DNA from: Planctomycetota bacterium
GTDB taxonomy: Bacteria > Planctomycetota > Phycisphaerae > Phycisphaerales > SM1A02
DNA: 64,000 nucleotides
Direction: 5' to 3'
Assembly (NCBI GenBank): GCA_022566535.1
Contig: JADFIR010000004.1
Coordinates: 48,222-112,221, forward strand
Below the pieces are notes generated by a model. That model saw only the letters and a program-made list of their open reading frames with translations, ran no database searches and had not been told where the DNA came from. This document shows, in pieces, positions 54,522-62,260 of the stretch (the stretch's first letter is position 1; each line of letters opens with the position of its first letter). Both the position numbers and the translations under genes were made by a program.

Positions 54522-55094
54522 TCATGCGCCATAGGCTTCGGCGACTTCATCGGCCAGCACCGGGTCGCCGATGCTGATGCGGACCGCGCCGTCAGGAACG
54601 AGCTCGACCACGACGGGGGCCGCGGTGGTGGTGATCATCAATCCCTGGTCGGGGCTGTCCGCATCGCTGATCAGGACCTTGATGAGGGCGTTGAGGGTAT
54701 GGAAGTCGCCCGGATCGCATAGCAGCGGATCACGGGTGTTCAATTCGACCGTCGCTGCGGTATCCACTGCCTGCCAGTCTTCGTTCTCGGCCATGCTGAA
54801 CGCGACGGCGTCGAAGACCTTGCGCCATTTCGCGATCGGGATGAGAATCACCTGGTTGAGGTGCAACTTGTGGATGATCTGCTCAACGACGCCGGGCAGG
54901 CGGTCCTTGGCCACGGCGACAACGCTGGCGCCCGGCCGCGGGGCGCACGTGCTCTCGCGGCAGGCCAGATGCAGGTGGACTACATCCTTGTTCTCCACCA
55001 GCTCCAGGCAGATCTGATCGTCGCCGGCGGGCACCTCTCGGACACCCTGCTCTTTGAGCAGATCCATGACTTCGCTATAGGCGACGAATTCCAC
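54522..55094 (-). CDS. Conserved hypothetical protein
   Basis: 190 residues from GTG 55094. Segments: FVAYSEVMDLLKEQGVREVP, ICLELVENKDVVHLHLACRE, HLNQVILIPIAKWRKVFDAV and VISDADSPDQGLMITTTAAP. The predicted fold is alpha/beta with two similar halves. The CDPGDF and VLADEVAEAYG sequences give no match to a known motif. It lies upstream of the thermonuclease cluster in the same orientation and divergent from the phosphatase gene. Confidence 0.65.
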   Translation of the reverse strand: MEFVAYSEVMDLLKEQGVREVPAGDDQICLELVENKDVVHLHLACRESTCAPRPGASVVAVAKDRLPGVVEQIIHKLHLNQVILIPIAKWRKVFDAVAFSMAENEDWQAVDTAATVELNTRDPLLCDPGDFHTLNALIKVLISDADSPDQGLMITTTAAPVVVELVPDGAVRISIGDPVLADEVAEAYGA

Positions 55095-55277
55095 CGAAGT
55101 GTCTCTTGGCAGGAATCGGCGGCATGCATTGCGCCAGCGTATTACTCTACCGCAGATTGACCTGTGGCAACACCACCTTGGGGGCCGGACTCAAGACTAT
55201 CTGCCGGCCGTCGGACACGTGCCGGGCCGGGGGCATACGATCGGTAGAGCGCAGCGAGCCATCCGGGCAGGCGGAAC

Positions 55278-55760
55278 ATGCGAACAATTCTGTTTGTCTG
55301 CAGTGGAAACACGTGTCGCAGCCCGATGGCCGAAGCGATCGCTCGGCATTCTATCAACGATGGGCTCTTGGGCGACGCCCCCGATGTGTTCGTGGCCTCC
55401 GCGGGGGTGGCTGCGCCCAACGGCTCGCCGCCAACGGTCGAGGCGATGGCCGCCCTGGCGGCGATTGGCATCGAGTATGAGGGATCGTCCAAGCCGCTGA
55501 CCGCCGAGATGATCCGCAACGCCAACCTCGTGCTCTGCATGACTTCGCGCCACGTCGAGACGGCCAAGTCACTCGCTCCAACCGCCCACAAGAGTCAGAT
55601 CATGCGACTGGACCCGGCCGGCAACATCGAAGATCCGATCGGCATGGCGCAGGGGGGCTATGATTCGCTGGCCGATAGGCTCATGCAGATCATTCCGCAA
55701 CGACTCAAGGAACTGCTTGGCGATGAAGATCGCGCTGGGAACGGATCACCACGGCATTGA
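55278..55760 (+). CDS. Low-molecular-weight protein-tyrosine/arginine phosphatase
   Basis: 160 residues. The P-loop CSGNTCRS (Cys8 nucleophile, Arg14) opens the protein, as in LMW phosphatases and arsenate reductase relatives. The catalytic Asp is in the ...LDPAGNIEDPIGM region near the C-terminus, with DP preserved. GVAAPNGSPPTVEAMAAL is typical of the bacterial arginine/tyrosine phosphatase subgroup. Its last 38 nt overlap rpiB. Confidence 0.9.
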   Translation: MRTILFVCSGNTCRSPMAEAIARHSINDGLLGDAPDVFVASAGVAAPNGSPPTVEAMAALAAIGIEYEGSSKPLTAEMIRNANLVLCMTSRHVETAKSLAPTAHKSQIMRLDPAGNIEDPIGMAQGGYDSLADRLMQIIPQRLKELLGDEDRAGNGSPRH

Positions 55761-56202
55761 AATTGGGCAGGTCCTGGTTCGGCATCTGCAGGCCGAGGGA
55801 CATGAAGTCGATCGCATGGGCGAGTGCGGAGGCGAGCCGTGCGACTACCCGGATAACGCGTTTCTCGTCGCTCGCGCCGTGGCCGACGGCGAGGCGCAGC
55901 GGGGAATCCTCATCTGTGCAACGGCGATCGGCATGTCGATCGCGGCCAACAAGGTGCCCGGCATTCGCGCAGCGCTGGTGCACGACAAGGCCGCCGCCGA
56001 GATCAGTCGCCGGCATAACGACGCCAACGTCTTGTGCCTCTCCGGCGATACGACCCCGCTGCAACAGGTGCCGAAGATCGTTGACGCCTGGCTGGACACC
56101 CCGTTCGACGGCGGACGACACGAGCGGCGAGTGAGGAAGATCATGGCCATCGAGCGCGGCGAGAATCCCGCCGGGTCCGTCACCGACGCGGCCACCGCGT
56201 GA
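55723..56202 (+). CDS. rpiB: Ribose-5-phosphate isomerase B
   Basis: Interconverts ribose 5-phosphate and ribulose 5-phosphate. 159 residues from ATG 55723. GTDHHGIEI (usual GxDHAG), CGGEPCDYPD and GILICATAIGMSIAANK with catalytic Cys65. The usual CGTGIG is CATAIG here, changing the glycine phosphate-binding loop. VRHDRxAxxSRxHNDANVL is present as ALVHDKAAAEISRRHNDANV. It overlaps the phosphatase gene by 38 nt, as in other bacteria where LMW phosphatase and RpiB genes are adjacent. Confidence 0.95.
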   Translation: MKIALGTDHHGIEIGQVLVRHLQAEGHEVDRMGECGGEPCDYPDNAFLVARAVADGEAQRGILICATAIGMSIAANKVPGIRAALVHDKAAAEISRRHNDANVLCLSGDTTPLQQVPKIVDAWLDTPFDGGRHERRVRKIMAIERGENPAGSVTDAATA

Positions 56203-56283
56203 GGTCGCACGAATCTTTCCGCCAGCCCCGGGTATTCATCCGGGCCTATCTTCCCTGGCGACTTACAGCCTTGAGTTCAGTCG

Positions 56284-57345
56284 ATGTCTGCGACGGCAAG
56301 AATCCTCGATGCGAACGCGAACCGGGCCCGGGAAGCTCTGCGAGTTATGGAGGATGCGGCACGCTTCGCCTTGGACGATGCGCAACTTTGCCGCCAGTTG
56401 AAGTCCATTCGCCACGAACTGCGCCAGGCGCTGGCGGGCCTCCCGCAGGGATGGCTGGAAGCCAACCGCGACGTGCCCGGCGACGTCGGCGCGTCGTGTT
56501 CCACCGATGACGAAACCACCCGAGCGGGATTGATCGACATCGTGGTGGCCGCGGGCAAGAGGCTCGGTGAGGCACTGCGGGTGATCGAAGAGACGAGCAA
56601 GACGCTCGACCCGGCTGTGGCTCGACGGATCGAGGCGATTCGGTATCGAGGCTACGAGGTGGAGTCGGCGCTGCACCTTCGCATGGGCACCGGCCGGAGC
56701 AGGCAATGGCGCCTCTGCGTGCTGCTCAGCGAATCACACTGCGCTCGGCCGTGGGAGGATGTGTTACGGGCAGCGATCGCCGGCGGCGCCGATTGCATCC
56801 AGGTGCACGAGAAGAAGATGCAAGGGGCCGCCATGACGATTCGCGTCAAGCGCGTGATCGAGATCGCTCGCCCGGCGGCGGTGAGCGTGATTGTCAACGA
56901 TCGCGTCGATGTCGCCCTGGCCGCGAAGGCCGATGGCGTGCACCTGGGGCAGCAGGATCTGTCGGTGCGCGATGTTCGGCGTATTGCCGGGCGAACCCTT
57001 CTGATTGGCTCCAGCACGCACAATCTTGACCAGGCCCAGGCTGCGATCGCCTCCGGCGCCGATTACTGTGGTCTCGGGGCGATGTTTGAAACCGCAACCA
57101 AGGCCGTTGCTGAGCCGGCCGGACCTGGGTACCTGCGTGCGTTCGTCGATCGGTTCCCCCGCCAGCCGCACCTCGCGATCGGGGGGATCACACCCGACAA
57201 CATCGCCCGATTGATCGAGCATGGTGCGTGGGGCGTTGCGGTATGCTCGGCCGTTTGCGGGGCCGATCGGCCGCAGGCCGTGGTCATCGCACTGCGCGAG
57301 GCATTGGAGGCAACGGCGCCTGCCACCGGGGGCACCACGGTCTGA
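56284..57345 (+). CDS. thiE: Thiamine-phosphate synthase with N-terminal extension
   Basis: 353 residues from ATG 56284. Residues 1-135 are an all-helical extension (ATARILDANANRAREALRVM, and RLGEALRVIEETSKTLDP) found in ThiE of planctomycetes and cyanobacteria. The rest is the TIM-barrel enzyme that joins the pyrimidine and thiazole phosphates: GGADCIQVHEKKM, VIVNDRVDVALAAKADGVHL, LIGSSTHNLDQAQAA, ADYCGLGAMFETATK, and HLAIGGITPDNIARL. No TPP riboswitch was seen upstream. Confidence 0.93.
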   Translation: MSATARILDANANRAREALRVMEDAARFALDDAQLCRQLKSIRHELRQALAGLPQGWLEANRDVPGDVGASCSTDDETTRAGLIDIVVAAGKRLGEALRVIEETSKTLDPAVARRIEAIRYRGYEVESALHLRMGTGRSRQWRLCVLLSESHCARPWEDVLRAAIAGGADCIQVHEKKMQGAAMTIRVKRVIEIARPAAVSVIVNDRVDVALAAKADGVHLGQQDLSVRDVRRIAGRTLLIGSSTHNLDQAQAAIASGADYCGLGAMFETATKAVAEPAGPGYLRAFVDRFPRQPHLAIGGITPDNIARLIEHGAWGVAVCSAVCGADRPQAVVIALREALEATAPATGGTTV

Positions 57346-57394
57346 GCGGTGGCGCGCCGCTCTTGGAGCGGCGGCTCAACATCCCCCGCACCGG

Positions 57395-57400
57395 TATGCT
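57395..57400 (+). promoter_or_regulatory. -10-like TATGCT before antiporter gene
   Basis: TATGCT ends 7 nt before GTG 57408. By the local pattern this makes GTG 57408 the start; ATG 57396 lies inside the hexamer. Confidence 0.45.
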
Positions 57401-57407
57401 GTGCGGC

Positions 57408-58688
57408 GTGATCATTGCGGTTGTCGAATCAAGTGGCGAGCATGGCCTGGTGTCCAACACGGTCGGACTGTTCGTGGCCTTGTTGGGGTTCGCGGTGACC
57501 GTCGGCGTCTTGACCAAGTTCATCAAGATTCCCTACACCGTTGCGCTGGTGCTTGCGGGGCTGCTCGTGGCCGTGCTCGGCGCGGCGCCGCAGGGGGTGG
57601 TGATCACGAAGGACTTGGTCTTTGTGCTGTTCCTGCCCCCGCTGCTGTTCCAGGCCGGGTTGCACATGGACCTCGACTTGCTTCGGCGCAAGGCAATTCC
57701 AGTCACGACGTTGGCGATACCCGGGGTGTTGCTGAGCATGCTCGTCACCGGATTCGCGATCTCATTTTTCTTGCCGGACAACGCAGTCGGGTCCGGCGTG
57801 TGGATGGCGGCGCTGTTGTTCGGAGCGATGATGGCCCCCACCGATCCGATCTCGGTGCTGGCTACATTCAAACGGGCCAAGGCTCCTGAACCGCTGAGAA
57901 CGTTGGTGGAGGGGGAAAGTGTGTTCAACGACGGCACCGGCGTCGTGCTGTTCCTGATCCTCTGGAGCGCGGTCGTCAGCGGGGAATCACTATCCATCGC
58001 TGATGGAGTCCTGGAGTTTGTCCGAGTGGTTGGGCTCGGACTCGTTGTCGGACTCGGATCGGGGCTGATCGCATTCTGGCTCTTGAAGCGCCTGGATGAT
58101 CACGTGCTGGAAAACGCGATCACCGTGGTCCTGGTGTGGGGCTCGTTCATCATCGCCGAACATTTGGAGGCGTCCGGCGTGATCGCTGTCGTCGTGGCCG
58201 GCTTGATCATGGGCAACTACGGCAGCCGACTCGCGATGAGCAAACAAACGCGGGAAACGATCCACACGTTTTGGGAGTCGATCGACTTCATCGTCAACTC
58301 GATGGTGTTCCTGCTGATCGGGATTGAGTTGCAGTACGTCGCCCAAACCACGCAGCTGCTCGACCTGAAAGTCGTTCTCGCGGTCGCGGCGACGTTTCTC
58401 GCCATCCTCGCCGCTCGTGGGATCATGGTGTACCCGATCGCCTACCTGTTCGGCAGGCATTGGCCCAGCGGCTGGAAGCACGTCGTGTTCTGGTCGGGGC
58501 TCAAAGGAGCGATTCCGCTGGCGCTGGTGCTTGGGTTGCCCGAATCGCCGCTTCGGAATTTTCTTCTTCCGGTCGCGTTCGGCGTGGTGCTGCTCAGCCT
58601 GCTACTCCAGGGATTGACGATCCCGCTGTTGATGCGAAAGACCGGTGTCGGCGGAGAAGAGGTTGAGGCGTCGGAGCCGGCCGTCTGA
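57408..58688 (+). CDS. CPA1-type sodium/proton antiporter
   Basis: 426 residues from GTG 57408. Twelve or so membrane helices; the transport motif is AMMAPTDPISVLATF followed by EGESVFNDGTGVVLFL, which in the family contains the acidic cation-binding residues (TDP and ND). A C-terminal helix FWSGLKGAIPLALVLGL and a cytosolic acidic tail (GEEVEASEPAV) complete it. It exchanges sodium or potassium for protons across the inner membrane. The frame is open from 57228, overlapping thiE. Its TGA overlaps the next ATG (TGATG). Confidence 0.93.
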   Translation: MIIAVVESSGEHGLVSNTVGLFVALLGFAVTVGVLTKFIKIPYTVALVLAGLLVAVLGAAPQGVVITKDLVFVLFLPPLLFQAGLHMDLDLLRRKAIPVTTLAIPGVLLSMLVTGFAISFFLPDNAVGSGVWMAALLFGAMMAPTDPISVLATFKRAKAPEPLRTLVEGESVFNDGTGVVLFLILWSAVVSGESLSIADGVLEFVRVVGLGLVVGLGSGLIAFWLLKRLDDHVLENAITVVLVWGSFIIAEHLEASGVIAVVVAGLIMGNYGSRLAMSKQTRETIHTFWESIDFIVNSMVFLLIGIELQYVAQTTQLLDLKVVLAVAATFLAILAARGIMVYPIAYLFGRHWPSGWKHVVFWSGLKGAIPLALVLGLPESPLRNFLLPVAFGVVLLSLLLQGLTIPLLMRKTGVGGEEVEASEPAV

Positions 58689-59533
58689 TGCCGGTTGGCG
58701 ACCTGCAATGCATCATCCTCGGCTCGGGCACCTCCGCCGGGGTTCCGGTCATCGGCTGCGAATGTGAGGTGTGCCGATCCACCGATCCGCGAGACCGGCG
58801 CAGCCGACCCGCCGCCTGCATCAAGTTCAGCGATCCCCTCGACAAGCAACGCGTCATCCTCATCGACACCTCGCCGGACCTGCGCGACCAAGCTCTTCGC
58901 CACAAGCTGCGGCGCTGTGATGCGATCGTCTATACCCACAACCACGTCGATCACACTTTCGGGCTGGACGAGGTGAGGCGGTTCAACGCCCTCATGAAGG
59001 CGCCGATCGATGTCTATGCCGAGCCCCATACGCTCCAATTTCTCAGCCGTGTGTATCAACATATCTTTGCGAGGGAGAAGAACGTCAACGACTCATTTGT
59101 GGCCACGTTGATTCCGCATGTCATGGAGCCGGATCAGCCGCTTGATCTGTACGGGTTGCGGTGGACGCCTCTTCGACTGCTACACGGGCGACTTCCGATC
59201 CTCGGGTATCGCATCGACGCATTGGACGATCGCGGGGGGCTTGCCGAGTCCCAGCCGGGCCCGCTACCGCTGGCCTATTGCACCGATGTTTCAGGGATTC
59301 CGCCTGAGACCTGGCCGAAACTGCACGACCTGAACACGTTGATCCTCGACATGCTTCGGTACCGCAAACACCCCACTCACCTGACGGTGAACGAGGCGAT
59401 CAACGCAGCCCAACGCATCGGCGCTCGTCAAACCTACTTCACCCACATGACGCACGAGATCCGCCACGCCCAGCTGGACGCCGAGCTTCCCGACCGCATG
59501 GCGCTGTCCTACGACGGCCTGATTCTCCATTAG
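58688..59533 (+). CDS. MBL-fold hydrolase, PhnP-like
   Basis: 281 residues; ATG 58688 overlaps the antiporter stop. The zinc ligands of the metallo-beta-lactamase fold are present in THNHVDHTFGLDE (HxHxDH), HGR (after LRLL) and CTDVSG; HMTHEIRH carries the last His. The N-terminal GSGTSAGVPVIGCECEVC is the signature of PhnP-like phosphodiesterases, with Cys residues for a structural zinc. It probably hydrolyses cyclic phosphodiesters or related compounds. Coupling to the antiporter gene is only positional. Confidence 0.92.
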   Translation: MPVGDLQCIILGSGTSAGVPVIGCECEVCRSTDPRDRRSRPAACIKFSDPLDKQRVILIDTSPDLRDQALRHKLRRCDAIVYTHNHVDHTFGLDEVRRFNALMKAPIDVYAEPHTLQFLSRVYQHIFAREKNVNDSFVATLIPHVMEPDQPLDLYGLRWTPLRLLHGRLPILGYRIDALDDRGGLAESQPGPLPLAYCTDVSGIPPETWPKLHDLNTLILDMLRYRKHPTHLTVNEAINAAQRIGARQTYFTHMTHEIRHAQLDAELPDRMALSYDGLILH

Positions 59534-59556
59534 CCCCGGGCTCCGCCCGGGGGCCC
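59534..59556 (+). terminator. GC-rich hairpin after MBL gene
   Basis: CCCCGGGC and GCCCGGGG flank loop TCC, immediately after the stop codon. No T tract follows, so it might stop transcription weakly or protect the 3' end. Confidence 0.45.
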
Positions 59557-59644
59557 AACAACACTGGAGGTGATGGCCCGAGCCCCACCCGGCAGAGCCG
59601 GGGCAATGGGATCGAGATCCTTGGCCGATCTCGCCGGGTCCCAC

Positions 59645-59650
59645 TACACT
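59645..59650 (+). promoter_or_regulatory. -10-like TACACT before atpG
   Basis: TACACT ends 9 nt before ATG 59660. No ribosome-binding site in between, consistent with a separately transcribed atpG. Confidence 0.5.
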
Positions 59651-59659
59651 ATCCGCCCC

Positions 59660-60535
59660 ATGGCTCGCATCCGTGAAATCAAGAAGCGCATCGTGGCGGT
59701 CGGGACGATCCGGCGCATTACCCGGACCATGCAGATGATCGCCACGGCCAAGTTCACCAACTCTGTGGCACGGGCGAAGGCCGCACGGCCGTACACGGAT
59801 AAGGTGCAGCGGTTGGTGTCGGAAGTGCTGTCGGCCGCGCCTGACGCTGAGCATCCCTTGATAGACGGCCCAGCGGACTCGCCTGCCCGTGAGCTGGTGG
59901 TGGTGATTTCCTCTGATCGCGGGCTGTGTGGCGCGTACAACGCCAACGTGCTGCGATCAGCCATCGGCCACATCCGCCGGCTCAAGACCCGCAGCATCGC
60001 CGTCGACTTGGAGACCTCGGGGAAGAAGGCGGTCGGCTACTTTCGCTTCCAGCGCATTGCGATCGCTCACCGCCATACCCTCGGCGACCGGCCTGATTAT
60101 GAGCAGGTCGAACAACTGGCCCAACGGTACATCGACGAGTTCAGCGCCGGGCGATATGACGCGATTCGTGTGGCCTCGATGCATTTTGTCAGCCATGCCC
60201 GCCAGGTCCCGCGAATGACGGAGCTGCTTCCGTTGCAGCCGAGTTCCGGCGATGCTGCCGCCCCTGCCTTGCCCACGGCGCTGTATGACTTCAGCCCATC
60301 GAGCGGCGAGCTTTTGGGCGACTTGTTGCCGTTAGCGGTCAAGACAGCGCTGTTCCAGGCGTTCCTGGACGCAGTGGTCAGCGAGCAGATCATGCGGATG
60401 GTCGCCATGGGAGCTGCGACGGAGAACGCCAAGGACTTGGGCCGGACGCTGACCCGCCAATTCAACCGGGCCCGGCAAACACAGATCACCACCGAGTTGA
60501 TGGAGATCATCAGCGGCGCAGCGGCATTGGAATAG
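59660..60535 (+). CDS. atpG: ATP synthase F1 subunit gamma
   Basis: 291 residues from ATG 59660. The N-terminal coil IREIKKRIVAVGTIRRITRT followed by MQMIATAKF is the classic gamma start. VVISSDRGLCGAYNANVLR and the C-terminal MRMVAMGAATENAKDL, FNRARQTQITTELMEIISGA complete the rotor shaft. Length is normal. The alpha, beta, delta and epsilon genes that normally flank atpG are absent; the neighbours are an MBL hydrolase and a cobalamin adenosyltransferase. Confidence 0.96.
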   Translation: MARIREIKKRIVAVGTIRRITRTMQMIATAKFTNSVARAKAARPYTDKVQRLVSEVLSAAPDAEHPLIDGPADSPARELVVVISSDRGLCGAYNANVLRSAIGHIRRLKTRSIAVDLETSGKKAVGYFRFQRIAIAHRHTLGDRPDYEQVEQLAQRYIDEFSAGRYDAIRVASMHFVSHARQVPRMTELLPLQPSSGDAAAPALPTALYDFSPSSGELLGDLLPLAVKTALFQAFLDAVVSEQIMRMVAMGAATENAKDLGRTLTRQFNRARQTQITTELMEIISGAAALE

Positions 60536-60569
60536 CGCGAAGTCAGCAATGTAGGGGGGCATCTTGCTT

Positions 60570-60754
60570 GAAGCCGGACCTGACGAGTCCGCCGCGGACA
60601 CCAGGCCTGAAGCCGGACCTGACGAGTCCCGACTTGTCGGGACGCGGAAGGTCCGGATCGTTGCTCGCGGGATCGTCAAAGTCGCTGCGCCGATCCGGGT
60701 CTTCCTCCCTTCGGTCGTCAGACCCGGCGTCACGGTCGTCAAACCCGGCGTCAC
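60570..60754. repeat. Cluster of short direct repeats
   Basis: GAAGCCGGACCTGACGAGTCC occurs at 60570-60590 and 60609-60629 (identical, 21 bp). A 22-bp unit beginning CGGTCGTCA occurs at 60712-60733 and 60733-60754 with one mismatch. A small hairpin GTCCCGAC-TT-GTCGGGAC spans 60626-60643. No coding function is apparent, and it is not a CRISPR array, because there are only two copies of each unit with irregular spacing. Confidence 0.75.
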
Positions 60755-60761
60755 CTTCTGA

Positions 60762-60767
60762 TAGCAT
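60762..60767 (+). promoter_or_regulatory. -10-like TAGCAT before adenosyltransferase gene
   Basis: TAGCAT ends 7 nt before GTG 60775, again with no Shine-Dalgarno, and supports GTG 60775 as start. Confidence 0.45.
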
Positions 60768-60774
60768 TGCCGCC

Positions 60775-61353
60775 GTGAAGCTCTACACCCGCACCGGCGA
60801 TGACGGTACGACCGGCTTGTTCGGCGGCGACCGCGTCGGCAAGGATCACCCACGGGTCGAGGCCGGCGGAACTGTTGATGAGCTCAACGCCTGGATCGGT
60901 CTGGTCGGATCCGCATGCGACGCCAATCAGCCGTTGCATACCGAGCTGCTTGGAATCCTCTCAGAGGTGCAAGCGCGTCTGTTTGAGGTCGGTGCCGACC
61001 TCGCGACGCCCCCAGGGACGAAACATGAATCGAAGATCGCGCGAATCACCGCCGGCCACGTAACCGAGATCGAGCGATGGATCGATCATATCGACGGGGG
61101 GAACGAGCCGATGAAGACCTTCATTCTGCCCGGTGGGACGGAACTGGCGGCTCGATTGCACACGGCCCGCACCATTTGCCGCAGGGCCGAGCGACGCTTG
61201 GTGAACCTGAGTCGGTCGATGGACATCACCCCGTCGGCCGGCGTGTTCCTCAACCGCCTCAGCGATCTTCTGTTCGCTATGGCCAGGCGGGTGAACAAGG
61301 ATGCCGGCGTGGCGGACGTACCGTGGACGGGGGAATCAAAGCCGCGTCAATGA
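60775..61353 (+). CDS. Cobalamin adenosyltransferase (PduO type)
   Basis: 192 residues from GTG 60775; the frame is open to 60568 but upstream residues are repeat-derived. KLYTRTGDDGTTGLFGGDRV is the ATP-binding N-terminal signature, followed by GTVDELNAWIGL, FEVGADLAT, and FILPGGTELAARLHTARTIC with RRAERRLV (the R-R-A-E-R motif), and LNRLSDLLFAMARRVN. It transfers adenosyl from ATP to cob(I)alamin to make coenzyme B12. No B12-dependent enzyme gene is in the window. Confidence 0.95.
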   Translation: MKLYTRTGDDGTTGLFGGDRVGKDHPRVEAGGTVDELNAWIGLVGSACDANQPLHTELLGILSEVQARLFEVGADLATPPGTKHESKIARITAGHVTEIERWIDHIDGGNEPMKTFILPGGTELAARLHTARTICRRAERRLVNLSRSMDITPSAGVFLNRLSDLLFAMARRVNKDAGVADVPWTGESKPRQ

Positions 61354-61411
61354 GGTTCGGCTATGACCGCTGCTCGAGACGAGCCGGCTCTCAGTGGCGT
61401 GTCGGAGCTGA

Positions 61412-62137
61412 TCAGACAGGTTTCAGCGGCCAGGCTCTGACGTGCAATTCATCGGCGTGGTAGAGCACCGGCGTCTCGTCGGGGATGGTTATCCCCGCAG
61501 CCCAAACGAGTCCGTCATCCAGCTCGAGCAACTCCGCATCTCGCAGCGGCCAGGGTCGGTGCCAGATTCGGCCGCGCAACAGACGACCATGCCTGCTCAC
61601 CGTGTAAAGCATGTAGCGCTCGGTGAGAAAGTACGCCAGCTCGCCGGGCTTTGATTGCTCACGAGTGGAGCCCCCCCGCCAGGCGCAGCGCATACGCGCA
61701 GCCGGATCGCCCGCCCGATCGACCGCGTAGTGAATCACATCGCCTTCTTGATGAACGTCGATGCGCGAGAAGCAATAGTTGAGATGCCAGAACCGACGAG
61801 CACACCAGACGGCAAGACGACTCGCAGCGTCGAGGCTGAAGAAATACACGCCGGGCTGATCGCGATCGGTGACATAGGTGCGGACATTGCACTCATGAAA
61901 TCGCCGCGTGGTGGGGACCGTCGGCAGGCGGGTCATACGAACTCGTGGCATGGTGAAGGGGATCAGCCCGATCCAGGCAAGCCCGTCAAACGTATCGATT
62001 TCCAGCGGCTCGGGCACGAGCGGTTGAAGCGCCTCCACCGGCACCGGCCAATGGATGAACAACAACGACCGCCACGTCATCAGCACGGCGGGTCGGCCTG
62101 ATGGGCGGTGCGGCGAATAGATGGGCTGCCCACGCAC
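61412..62137 (-). CDS. DUF2071 protein
   Basis: 241 residues from GTG 62137, with TAAGAT 5 nt upstream. The family start is LMTWRSLLFIHWPVPVEALQ and LVPEPLEIDTFDGLAWIGLI, then RVRMTRLPTVPTTRRFHECN and VRTYVTDRDQPGVYFFSLDA. The tail has YHADELHVRAWPLKP. DUF2071 proteins are of unknown function, possibly related to acetoacetate decarboxylase-like folds. The internal Met20 would also fit the family start. Confidence 0.9.
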   Translation of the reverse strand: MRGQPIYSPHRPSGRPAVLMTWRSLLFIHWPVPVEALQPLVPEPLEIDTFDGLAWIGLIPFTMPRVRMTRLPTVPTTRRFHECNVRTYVTDRDQPGVYFFSLDAASRLAVWCARRFWHLNYCFSRIDVHQEGDVIHYAVDRAGDPAARMRCAWRGGSTREQSKPGELAYFLTERYMLYTVSRHGRLLRGRIWHRPWPLRDAELLELDDGLVWAAGITIPDETPVLYHADELHVRAWPLKPV

Positions 62138-62142
62138 GGCCG

Positions 62143-62148
62143 ATCTTA
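62143..62148 (-). promoter_or_regulatory. -10-like TAAGAT before DUF2071 gene
   Basis: TAAGAT on the minus strand, 5 nt before GTG 62137. It overlaps the edge of the dispersed palindrome region. Confidence 0.4.
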
Positions 62149-62149
62149 G

Positions 62150-62169
62150 CCGCGGATGCGTATCCGCGG
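62150..62169. repeat. Dispersed 20-bp palindrome, copy 3
   Basis: CCGCGGATGCGTATCCGCGG, the same arms as 27263-27282. It lies in the divergent spacer between the DUF2071 gene and gap. Confidence 0.8.
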
Positions 62170-62260
62170 GATGAGCCGGAGGTCGCCGCCGGCCACACGG
62201 CTGATTTGATTCGGCTCCCGCTTCACTTTATGGTGCCCCCTTGGGCCGTCGGAGCAAGTG

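Noticed and set aside
56203..56283. TPP riboswitch before thiE
   Set aside because: The 81-nt spacer lacks the conserved CUGAGA and related thi-box elements.
60570..60754. CRISPR array
   Set aside because: Two copies of two different units, irregular spacing, no cas genes.
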